6,810 nucleotides of DNA from positions 1 to 6,810 of the forward strand of contig JAOTSL010000179.1 in assembly GCA_029864945.1 (NCBI GenBank). The letters run 5' to 3'. The position numbers were made by a program, and so were the translations under genes. Positions 1-5,898 of this stretch are shown piece by piece. Each line of letters begins with the position of its first letter. Positions within the stretch are counted from its first letter, which is position 1. The DNA is from Gammaproteobacteria bacterium. GTDB lineage: Bacteria > Pseudomonadota > Gammaproteobacteria > S012-40. The notes under the pieces were generated by a model that was not told where the DNA came from, searched no databases, and saw nothing but the letters and a program-made list of their open reading frames with translations.

Positions 1-113
1 CCTCATATCTGCGTTGTTTTCGTACTCAATCGGTCACATATTTTTATATGCTCCCTCTCTCCGTGCGAAAACGCCTTGATCTGAGGCAAAATCTAAACAC
101 GCTGAGCAGTTAC
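1..113 (-). mobile_element. MITE copy 1 (IS66-like ends), cut by window start
   Basis: Read on the minus strand from 113 to 1, this segment matches 2359-2471 at 109 of 113 positions with no gaps, so it is an inverted copy of the complete element at 2359-2498. Its left terminus (GTAACTGCTCAGC on the minus strand) lies at 113-101. About 27 bp of the other end, including the second terminal repeat, fall outside the window. It keeps the internal hairpin: arms at 16-22 and 66-72 outside, and 37-41 with 46-50 inside. It has no coding capacity. If the 8-bp duplication rule seen for copy 2 holds, ACAGGAAT (114-121) should also occur just left of the window. The element ends 86 bp before the hydrolase start. 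Confidence 0.85.
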
Positions 114-186
114 ACAGGAATTAATACTCTTTACAGTTATGCGTCAATTAATAAATTGTTTAGCTAAAAACTATTATTAAGTGAAT

Positions 187-199
187 GGAGAGGAGAGGA
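187..199 (+). promoter_or_regulatory. Purine-rich ribosome binding site deciding the hydrolase start
   Basis: The run GGAGAGGAGAGGA contains several overlapping Shine-Dalgarno-like cores immediately before the ATG at 200. The alternative in-frame ATG at 185 would place this whole run inside the coding region as Glu-Arg-Arg-Gly, and it has only AT-rich sequence ahead of it. The start at 200 is therefore preferred. Confidence 0.75.
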
Positions 200-904
200 A
201 TGAATTATATTCTAGTGCATGGTGCGTGGCATGGTGGATGGTGTTGGGAACGCGTTCGTGTTGAATTAGAAGCGACAGGGAATAAAGTCTACACACCTAC
301 GTTAACTGGCCTGGGTGAACAAGCACACTTGTTGTCGAAAGAGGTAGGGCTCGAAACGCATGTAGGGGACATTCTCGACCTGATAGAATCTGAAAATTTG
401 AATGATGTGATTCTAGTGGGCCACAGTTATGCTGGAATCATAGTAACGTTGCTAACTGAGCGTGTGCCGAAAAAGCTAGCTCGCATTATTTATTTGGATG
501 CAATTGTGCCACGATCAGGTCAATGTTTTTTAGATTGCATTGGGTCAGAATTCAGGAGCTACATTGAAAGTCAGGTAGAACAATATGGAGATGGCTGGAA
601 AGTGCCTGTTGTGAGTAAAAAGGTGTTTGGTTTAGAGAGTGATGAGGATATAAATTGGGTTATGTCGAAGCTTGTGTCACATCCTTATCAAACATTTATT
701 GAGCCGGTGTACCTTGAATCGCAGAATGAATTAAAAGTGCCGACCTCATACATTAATTGTATTGGTGATAAGCCACGAGGAGGGTTACGAAGTGTGCAGG
801 CAGAAGGTATTGACGATTATTATGAGTTGGAAACAAGTCATGACGCAATGGTTACAGCTCCAATAGCGGTTGCTGAATTAATTCAAAAAATTTCAATCGT
901 ATAG
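200..904 (+). CDS. Alpha/beta hydrolase, esterase / hydroxynitrile-lyase-like (Abhydrolase_6 type)
   Basis: A 234-residue, probably cytoplasmic hydrolase with no signal peptide or membrane segment. Numbered from the ATG at 200, the N-terminus runs straight into beta-strand 1 and the oxyanion-loop motif HGAWHGGWCW (residues 7-16). The nucleophile elbow GHSYAG has Ser76. The likely acid is Asp190 in CIGDKP, and the likely catalytic His is His214 in TSHD. The spacing Ser76-Asp190-His214 and the compact length fit the group that includes plant methylesterases, hydroxynitrile lyases and many bacterial esterases. The physiological substrate cannot be read from the sequence. A longer start at 185 would add five residues but would bury the ribosome binding site. 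The gene stands alone between MITE copy 1 and a convergent small gene, so it is probably monocistronic. The fold assignment is firm; the exact reaction is unknown. Confidence 0.92.
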   Translation: MNYILVHGAWHGGWCWERVRVELEATGNKVYTPTLTGLGEQAHLLSKEVGLETHVGDILDLIESENLNDVILVGHSYAGIIVTLLTERVPKKLARIIYLDAIVPRSGQCFLDCIGSEFRSYIESQVEQYGDGWKVPVVSKKVFGLESDEDINWVMSKLVSHPYQTFIEPVYLESQNELKVPTSYINCIGDKPRGGLRSVQAEGIDDYYELETSHDAMVTAPIAVAELIQKISIV

Positions 905-936
905 TATATTAGGGGAGAGGTAGTTTTATTGTAACT

Positions 937-966
937 GGAAGTCATCAAGTGATCTGATGGACTTCC
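937..966 (+). terminator. Hairpin after the hydrolase gene, possible terminator
   Basis: GGAAGTC-ATCA at 937-947 pairs with TGAT-GGACTTCC at 955-966 around a 7-nt loop, leaving one bulged G. It lies 33 bp after the hydrolase stop codon, in the gap between convergent genes. There is no T-tract after it, so intrinsic termination is uncertain; 3'-end protection of the mRNA is an alternative role. Confidence 0.4.
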
Positions 967-976
967 ATACAGAAAG

Positions 977-1015
977 TAGCGCGCAAAAAAATGGAGGAAT
1001 CTTCCGTTTGCGCTA
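977..1015. terminator. Hairpin overlapping the stop codon of the small membrane-protein gene
   Basis: TAGCGC-GCAAA at 977-987 pairs with TTTGCGCTA at 1007-1015, with a 2-nt bulge. Inside the loop is a second short palindrome (GGAATCTTCC, 996-1005). The arm at 1013-1015 contains the minus-strand TAG stop codon. An A/T run lies in the loop rather than after the stem, so this is not a classical intrinsic terminator. Its place between convergent genes suggests transcript-end formation for one or both. Confidence 0.35.
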
Positions 1016-1231
1016 GACTAATAACGCTGCAAGCATGACTACAATGGCGGCAGGCAGCAAAGTCTTAAGTATTGAATTAGTCGATTGCTGCACTTGAGCT
1101 AGTGGAATATTTTTTTCTTTTTCTATGTTGTATTTTTGACTGGCTGCAACCATGTTTTCTACACCCATCAATTTAAAAAACTCAGCATCTGTCATTGAGT
1201 CGTTGTATGGATCTTCTTCAAAATATTTCAT
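1013..1231 (-). CDS. Small predicted tail-anchored membrane protein, unknown function
   Basis: A 72-residue protein of a family I do not recognise. The first 50 residues are polar and rich in acidic residues (EEDPYNDSMTDAEFF near the start), with a lysine/glutamate-rich stretch around 37-40. Residues about 54-72 form one hydrophobic segment (LLPAAIVVMLAALLV) that runs to the last residue, with no charged tail. This predicts a single C-terminal anchor with the N-terminal part left in the cytoplasm. There is no signal peptide. The start is supported by AAGGA on the minus strand (plus 1237-1241) five nucleotides before the ATG. A perfect hairpin lies directly upstream of that site. The gene is convergent with the hydrolase and 479 bp downstream of the same-strand rhodanese gene, so an operon with it is unlikely. 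The good ribosome site and coherent topology argue for a real gene. Confidence 0.65.
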   Translation of the reverse strand: MKYFEEDPYNDSMTDAEFFKLMGVENMVAASQKYNIEKEKNIPLAQVQQSTNSILKTLLPAAIVVMLAALLV

Positions 1232-1242
1232 TCTTTTCCTTC

Positions 1243-1262
1243 TTAGGGGTAAATGCCCCTAA
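1243..1262 (-). promoter_or_regulatory. Perfect inverted repeat next to the small gene's ribosome binding site
   Basis: TTAGGGG (1243-1249) and CCCCTAA (1256-1262) form a 7-bp perfect stem with a 6-nt loop. On the minus strand it ends one nucleotide before the AAGGA ribosome site. It could be an operator, an mRNA hairpin controlling translation, or a terminator-like element at the 5' end. The sequence does not tell which. Confidence 0.45.
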
Positions 1263-1710
1263 ACATCCGACATGTTATTTGCGTCGGTTATATATAATTT
1301 ATTTGCAGTTGAACCTGATATTCGAGTTAATTACACTTTTGTAACGCGGAAATTAGAACCTCATAGAGGTGCAAGATGGTTAGTGATTAAGGGTGCAATT
1401 AACCGGCTGGTGGTATATTAACCGCCACGTCGAATACTTAGTAAAAACATATTACCTTAACTATTATTAATGCTCGCTGAACAGGCTCATTTAAATATAA
1501 GAGCAGTAATCGGGATGATAGTTTTTTATTCGCTGCATACGCACATTTTGTTTGAACAATGACTCAGGAATAATAAAATATATTCTATAACCATGCTGAA
1601 ACTGCTTGGTGAAATACGAGTTAGTAGGATTTGAGAGCCTTGCTATTTTTGAGAAGGCTCCCATTTCCCTATCAATGGAAACATATTTATTTAAAAACGA
1701 TAAATGAATA
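1263..1710. other. Gene-poor intergenic region
   Basis: This 448-bp, AT-rich stretch separates the small membrane-protein gene from the rhodanese gene. I see no recognisable domain on either strand. The longest ATG-initiated open frame I found is 57 codons on the minus strand (1664 down to 1491). It has only a close-spaced AGGG before it and resembles no known protein, so I did not call it. The region must hold the promoter of the small gene near its left end and the transcript end of the rhodanese gene near its right end. The hairpin at 1635-1660 is the only clear structure. No MITE sequence was seen in it. Confidence 0.6.
1635..1660 (-). terminator. Hairpin downstream of the rhodanese gene, weak terminator candidate
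   Basis: GAGCCTT (1635-1641) pairs perfectly with AAGGCTC (1654-1660) around a 12-nt loop. It lies 50 bp beyond the rhodanese stop codon in the direction of transcription. The sequence after the stem on the minus strand is only mildly T-rich, so termination strength is doubtful. Confidence 0.35.
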
Positions 1711-2100
1711 TTATGAGTCAGAGGCAGGTTTAATTTCGCCGCTGTCCAGTTTTCCCTTAACGCTCATTAGGGAGTTGTAGCCACCACCATTAAGCACATT
1801 GGTAAATCCCGCTGCTTTTAAAATGCTTTCAGCACGGCTAGAGCGACTGCCGCTCTTGCAGTAAACTACTATGGGACGGCTTTTGTCGGAACCAAATGCG
1901 CTGATTTTTGAGCTAATCGTATCTAAAGGAATCAGTCTTGCGCCGGGTAAATGACCTGACTTAAATTCACCGGGTGTACGAACATCTACAAGTAGAGCGC
2001 CTTGTTTAATCATATTCCAAGCTTTAACTTGTGTGTCGTTACTGCAGCCCGACTGGAATAACGCTGTTATTAATAACCCTAAAATATATATCTTTTTCAT
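1711..2100 (-). CDS. Exported single-domain rhodanese (PspE-like sulfurtransferase)
   Basis: A 129-residue protein made of one rhodanese domain behind an export signal. Residues 1-18 are a short signal sequence: MKK, then a hydrophobic core ILGLLITALF. It is followed by QSGC with Cys19. This resembles a lipoprotein lipobox but has Gln at -3 where Leu is usual, so it may be a lipoprotein or a soluble periplasmic protein. The domain shows the conserved DVRTPGEFKSGHLPGA block (39-54) and the active-site loop CKSGSR, with Cys81 as the sulfur-carrying cysteine and Arg86 closing the loop. GGGYNSL follows at 105-111. The domain matches PspE/GlpE-sized rhodaneses, which transfer sulfane sulfur from thiosulfate or persulfides to thiols or cyanide; the in vivo donor and acceptor are unknown. 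AAGGTGA (plus 2105-2111) is a good ribosome site four nucleotides before the ATG. No partner gene is adjacent. Confidence 0.92.
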   Translation of the reverse strand: MKKIYILGLLITALFQSGCSNDTQVKAWNMIKQGALLVDVRTPGEFKSGHLPGARLIPLDTISSKISAFGSDKSRPIVVYCKSGSRSSRAESILKAAGFTNVLNGGGYNSLMSVKGKLDSGEIKPASDS

Positions 2101-2104
2101 TAGT

Positions 2105-2111
2105 TCACCTT
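2105..2111 (-). promoter_or_regulatory. Ribosome binding site of the rhodanese gene
   Basis: AAGGTGA on the minus strand, well spaced from the ATG at 2100. It confirms that start and therefore the presence of the signal peptide. Confidence 0.7.
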
Positions 2112-2291
2112 GAGTATAAGCATATTTTAATATTCTAACTAGAGGTGAGTTTGATAGCTAGGTAAAAATACAAATATTGAGACATTGGCCACGAAAGTGT
2201 TCTTTAGCACAAAAATATGCAGGGCCTTATGTTGTCTTTAGGTTTTTATTATTACGGGGAAGTTGATATGTCGCTGGGGTAGGAAGGGCGG

Positions 2292-2438
2292 ATGACACAA
2301 AACGGTGATTTATTGATTTATAAATCTAAGACCTGCGTGCATGAATGCTTCGAAACGGGGAGCTGCTCAGCGTGTTTAGAGTTTGCCTCAGGTCAAGGCG
2401 TTTTCGCACGGAGAGAGGGAGCATATAAAAATATGTGA
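2292..2438 (+). CDS. Possible small ORF fused into MITE copy 2
   Basis: A 48-codon frame starts at an ATG with AGGA (2281-2284) seven nucleotides upstream, a better ribosome site than several of the real genes here have. The first 22 codons come from host DNA. From 2359 the frame continues inside the MITE and ends at TGA within the element's hairpin. Removing the MITE and one 8-bp duplication restores a frame of about 30 codons ending in TAA near 2526. Four cysteines occur as C-x3-C-x5-C-x2-C (15, 19, 25, 28), but the last two are encoded by the MITE, so the pattern is probably accidental. I recognise no homolog. It could be a disrupted small protein gene, an sRNA locus, or chance. Confidence 0.22.
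   Translation: MTQNGDLLIYKSKTCVHECFETGSCSACLEFASGQGVFARREGAYKNM
2351..2358 (+). repeat. Left 8-bp target-site duplication of MITE copy 2
   Basis: CGAAACGG directly precedes the element and recurs exactly at 2499-2506 directly after it. An exact 8-bp duplication flanking an element with GTAA-type ends is the IS66-family signature. Confidence 0.85.
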
Positions 2439-2498
2439 CCGATTGAGTACGAAAACAACGCAGATATGAGGTAAAAGATGAATGCGCTGAATAGTTAC
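2359..2498 (+). mobile_element. Complete 140-bp MITE copy 2, IS66-like
   Basis: A non-coding element with imperfect terminal inverted repeats. The left end is GGAGCTGCTCAGCGTGTT, and the right end read inward on the minus strand is GTAACTATTCAGCGCATT. It is bounded by an exact 8-bp duplication. IS66-family transposons typically have ends beginning GTAA and make 8-bp duplications, so mobilisation in trans by an IS66-type transposase is inferred; no transposase is in the window. Inside is a nested hairpin: GTTTTCG (2400-2406) pairs with CGAAAAC (2450-2456), and CATAT (2422-2426) pairs with ATATG (2431-2435). The element ends 44 bp beyond the kinase stop codon, so it lies in the kinase transcript's 3' region and may contribute to its termination. 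Copy 1 is 109/113 identical over the shared part, which points to recent activity. Confidence 0.88.
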
Positions 2499-2506
2499 CG
2501 AAACGG
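2499..2506 (+). repeat. Right 8-bp target-site duplication of MITE copy 2
   Basis: CGAAACGG follows the GTTAC terminus of the element without a gap and matches 2351-2358 exactly. Confidence 0.85.
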
Positions 2507-2542
2507 TTGATCTTTGCTTTGTATCTGTATAAAAAGATTTGT

Positions 2543-5500
2543 TCAGTGATTTTCTGTTATCAATACTTTTTTTAGTATTTGATCAATGTTTTTTAAATCA
2601 AATTTTTTCTCAAGCGCACCATCAAAACCGTAATCCAATGGTTCCATCATTTCAGGTCCCTCTGAGTCACCGCTGGCTACGATAATTTTAGCGTGAGGGT
2701 GGATATTACGGATTGCTTCTGCAGCTTCCTTGCCGCCTATACCACCAGGGATAGAAAGATCTAGAATCGTTAAATCAATGGGTTTATCCGTTGTAAATGC
2801 ATTTTGATAACAGTCGAGTGCCTCTTCTACATTAATGGCTGCTATTACGTTGCAACCTAATTTTTTTAGATTGAGTTTAAATAATGTCCGTATATCCTCG
2901 TCATCATCCATAACTAAAATAGTCCGGTTGGACAGGGAGGCACTGCTGTTTTCATCCAATAACTGTCGTACCCGTGTTAGTAATACATTGGATGTGTAGG
3001 GTTTATGTAGCATGTTTAGATGTAGATCATTATCCGCCATTCCATTTTGTCGCTCATCAGAAAAGCCACTCACCATTTGTAATTTAATGTGTGGAAAACG
3101 TTGGCGTACTTGTTCGGCCAGTTGATAGCCATCCATGTTGGGCATAACAACGTCTGAGATTATAAGATCGATTTTTTCTTTTTTAAGTGCGGCTTTTTCA
3201 AGTATGGCCAATGCTTGTTCGCCGTTATTTGCAGTTATAACGTGATATCCCTGTGAGGTTAGTATGGCGTGTTCTAAATCAGCCATGTCTTCCTCATCAT
3301 CTACCACCAATAATGTTTCATTGCCCTTTAAATTCATTGCAATATTTATTGGAGAGGTTATTTTTTTAGGAATGGATTTATTGCTTCTTGGAAAGTACAG
3401 CTCAAAACGACTACCGTGGCCTAATTCTGAATAAACCTTGATTACGCCATGGCTGCGCTCAACAAATCCGTAAACCTGACTTAAACCCAATCCAGTTCCT
3501 TCTTCTCCTTTTGTAGTAAAAAAGGGGTCGAAAATTTTCTCTTTAGTTATGGTATCCATACCAATACCGGTATCGGTAATCCTGAGCAACACATAATCGC
3601 CAGCGCTTAATCCTAAAAGTTGAGCGTCTATTGTATTAAGTTGTTTGTTGTTAGTGCTAATTGTTATCTGGCCACCAGGCATAATGGCATGCAGTGCATT
3701 AATGCTCATGTTGAGAATAGCATCTTCCATATCGCCGCTATCTAATTCAACTGGCCATAAATTTTCTTCGAGATCGAGCAAAAATTTATGATTGACGGTT
3801 AACATTTTTTCTAGCATATGTTGCTGCTCTTGCAGCAGGCAATTGATACTCATGACGGCTACATCGGGTAGCTTATATCGAGAAAATGTGAGTAGTTTTT
3901 TGGCAAGCTTGGATCCACGTTCTGCAGAGCATTTTATAGTATCAGAGTATTTTTCAACTTTATCCTTATCATTTATATGTTCGTTGATTTGTTCTGCATA
4001 ACCTAAAATAATACCCAGGATATTGTTATAGTCATGTGCGATACCGCCTGTCAGTTTGCCTAATGCATCCATTTTTTGAGTGCGACGGAATTGCTCATCT
4101 TGCGATCTTCGTTCAGTGACATCGACAAAAAGACCATTCCAGAGAGTGCTTCCATCATCTAATCTTTCTGGCGTTGATCTCCCTCGTAACCAGATTATCT
4201 TGCCACTATCTCGTATAAAGCGACCCTCCCATTCCCAGATGCTTAAATTAACCATTGACTCCAGAATAGATTTTTCCAGGCTGGGTAAATCATCTGGATG
4301 CGTTAGCTCAAACCACTTTTCTGCATCGTTCATTACTGTTTCGGCCGTTAGTCCAACATAGCTTTCAATAGCGGGGCTTACATAGGGTAGAATTTTTTTA
4401 CCGTGTGTATCAACTTTAAATTGATACACAATTCCTGGGACCTGAGAGTGAATTAGTCGTAATTTTTTTTCACTTTCGCGCAATGCTTCGTCGGCTTTTT
4501 TACGTTCGCTAATATTTTGTACTGTCACAGCTAGTCCTGAACCAGAGCGTACCAATCTTATTTTTCCCCATTCCATTTTTAGGGGGCTGCCCTTGGATAT
4601 TTGCTTTTCATCTTCATAGAAGCCTGATTCCATTGCAGTACGAAAAATATCCATTAACTCGTCGAAATTGGAGGAGGTGTACAGGCTAGAAAGTGTCTGC
4701 CCTAATAGCTGGTCTTTTTTGATACCGTAGAAGTCAGCGCCACGTTCATTGCAGTCCACTAATTTAAAATCGACGATAATATCGTTAGTGTCACGTATTA
4801 CGTCAAACATATAAAAACCTTCATTACCACCTTCTGTGGCAATTCGATATGTTTTACGAATCTCTTCCGCCTGATGTCTTTTTCTTGAGAGACGCACAGA
4901 TAATCTGGTGGCAACTAGAGCAAATAAAAATAAAAGAAAACTGCCAGCGATAGCGACCTGACGGTATGTCGTCCATGTTTGCTGATGGGGTTTAAGATAT
5001 TCTTGCTCGGAAATCCCGGCCATTATTATTAGTGGTGAGTGGTCTAATGTTTTCCACGCAACATAGCGGGAGAGTTTGTCGCCAAACCATTGTTTATCTT
5101 TCAGAAGATCGGCGCCTTCTCTTGAATTAAATAAGGGAATGATTTCGGGTAGTGTAGCGGTAAGTTTTTCACCTATTCTTGCTGCGCGTAATGCGCCATC
5201 TGCCCCGACAACAGCAAGTAATCCGGTTGTTCCTGGATTTGAACCAGCATAAAAGGATGTTAAATAAGATGGCTCAACAGAAATGATCACTAGGCCGTCA
5301 AAAGATCCATTTGTGGTATTAAGTCTACGTGTAAAGGTCAGGATGTTCTTTCCAGGAAAATGACTTTCTGTTGGTTTTCCCACGAGTAGTACATCTGATG
5401 CATCATTTTTATGAAAACGAAAATATTTTTTGTCTACCACGGATAGCGTACTGCTATTGCTGGAAAAAAGATTTTTAACAGGTATGCCATTTTGATCGAT

Positions 5501-5866
5501 TATTGATACTTGGGTAATTTGGGCGTGACGAAAAACACCGTTTCGTGCGAGTTCTTCTAAAACCTGTCCGTTATGTAAAGGCTCCCAGTTAGATCTAATG
5601 TGAAGGGTAATCTGATTGAGAGTTTCAATGCTTTGGGATACGTAGTCAGCATATGCATGGGAGAAGGTTGATACATCTTTGAGTGCATTTTTTTCGAGAG
5701 TGCGTCTATCTGTATCGATTTTTGATAGTGTTATGTACCAAACTAGGATAACCAGCATAACGCAAATAAAAGGCCACACAAGGACTTGAAGGGTACTACC
5801 CCTGATAAATCTATGTTTTAGTTTATCGGTGTTTTTTCTCTTGATGGTTTTATTTCCAGCTATCAT
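2543..5866 (-). CDS. Membrane-bound hybrid sensor histidine kinase: PDC/Cache-PAS-PAS-HisKA-HATPase-REC-REC
   Basis: A 1107-residue inner-membrane sensor kinase. TM1 is at about 28-48 and TM2 at about 303-321. They bracket a periplasmic domain of about 250 residues that resembles the PDC/Cache modules of diguanylate cyclases and kinases (SIIDQNGIPV, DKKYFRFHK, LTFTRRLN, GSFDGLVIISVEP). Two PAS domains follow, at about 335-455 and 470-588; the second is PAS_3-like (THPDDL, WEWEGRF). HisKA carries the phosphorylated His611 in GGIAHDYNN. The ATPase has the N-box (Asn719, Asn723), DTGIGM (Asp765), PFFTTKGEEGTGLGLS and the HDFNN-class layout. REC1 has Asp856/857, acceptor Asp905, Ser933 and Lys955-Pro. 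REC2 has Asp987/988, acceptor Asp1036, Ser1065 and Lys1087, but Lys1088 replaces the usual proline. There is no HPt and no DNA-binding output domain, so phosphate must pass to separate proteins. An in-frame TAG 15 nt upstream fixes the ATG at 5866 as the longest start; no clear Shine-Dalgarno is seen. It is divergent from a substrate-binding protein gene. Confidence 0.96.
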   Translation of the reverse strand: MIAGNKTIKRKNTDKLKHRFIRGSTLQVLVWPFICVMLVILVWYITLSKIDTDRRTLEKNALKDVSTFSHAYADYVSQSIETLNQITLHIRSNWEPLHNGQVLEELARNGVFRHAQITQVSIIDQNGIPVKNLFSSNSSTLSVVDKKYFRFHKNDASDVLLVGKPTESHFPGKNILTFTRRLNTTNGSFDGLVIISVEPSYLTSFYAGSNPGTTGLLAVVGADGALRAARIGEKLTATLPEIIPLFNSREGADLLKDKQWFGDKLSRYVAWKTLDHSPLIIMAGISEQEYLKPHQQTWTTYRQVAIAGSFLLFLFALVATRLSVRLSRKRHQAEEIRKTYRIATEGGNEGFYMFDVIRDTNDIIVDFKLVDCNERGADFYGIKKDQLLGQTLSSLYTSSNFDELMDIFRTAMESGFYEDEKQISKGSPLKMEWGKIRLVRSGSGLAVTVQNISERKKADEALRESEKKLRLIHSQVPGIVYQFKVDTHGKKILPYVSPAIESYVGLTAETVMNDAEKWFELTHPDDLPSLEKSILESMVNLSIWEWEGRFIRDSGKIIWLRGRSTPERLDDGSTLWNGLFVDVTERRSQDEQFRRTQKMDALGKLTGGIAHDYNNILGIILGYAEQINEHINDKDKVEKYSDTIKCSAERGSKLAKKLLTFSRYKLPDVAVMSINCLLQEQQHMLEKMLTVNHKFLLDLEENLWPVELDSGDMEDAILNMSINALHAIMPGGQITISTNNKQLNTIDAQLLGLSAGDYVLLRITDTGIGMDTITKEKIFDPFFTTKGEEGTGLGLSQVYGFVERSHGVIKVYSELGHGSRFELYFPRSNKSIPKKITSPINIAMNLKGNETLLVVDDEEDMADLEHAILTSQGYHVITANNGEQALAILEKAALKKEKIDLIISDVVMPNMDGYQLAEQVRQRFPHIKLQMVSGFSDERQNGMADNDLHLNMLHKPYTSNVLLTRVRQLLDENSSASLSNRTILVMDDDEDIRTLFKLNLKKLGCNVIAAINVEEALDCYQNAFTTDKPIDLTILDLSIPGGIGGKEAAEAIRNIHPHAKIIVASGDSEGPEMMEPLDYGFDGALEKKFDLKNIDQILKKVLITENH

Positions 5867-5898
5867 TTTAGTTTCGTTCTATTCTTTTTGTACAATAT

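Noticed and set aside
130..157. TTTACA / TAAATT as a promoter for the hydrolase
   Set aside because: The -35 is fair with a 16-bp spacer, but the -10 matches only four of six in a very AT-rich leader, so it cannot be told from background.
169..180. AACTATTATTAA shared with the segment near 1460, considered as a duplicated attachment site
   Set aside because: The match is only 12 bp of A/T-rich sequence with no further similarity on either side, which chance explains.
1491..1664. 57-codon open frame on the minus strand between the rhodanese gene and the small membrane-protein gene
   Set aside because: Only a close-spaced AGGG precedes the ATG, the product shows no recognisable motif or topology, and a frame this long is expected by chance in a 450-bp gap read in six frames.
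905..1710. Possible integron cassette array, because small genes are spaced by hairpins
   Set aside because: I found no paired GTTRRRY/RYYYAAC core sites, and gene orientations are mixed, so attC sites are not supported.
2499..2542. Intrinsic terminator directly after the kinase stop codon
   Set aside because: Only a 6-bp AT-rich stem with a large loop can be drawn, with no T-tract. The adjacent MITE hairpin is a better though unproven candidate.
3792..4361. Plus-strand open frames of 69 and 93 codons
   Set aside because: Both are antisense to the HisKA and PAS regions of the kinase and have no domain or start signal of their own.
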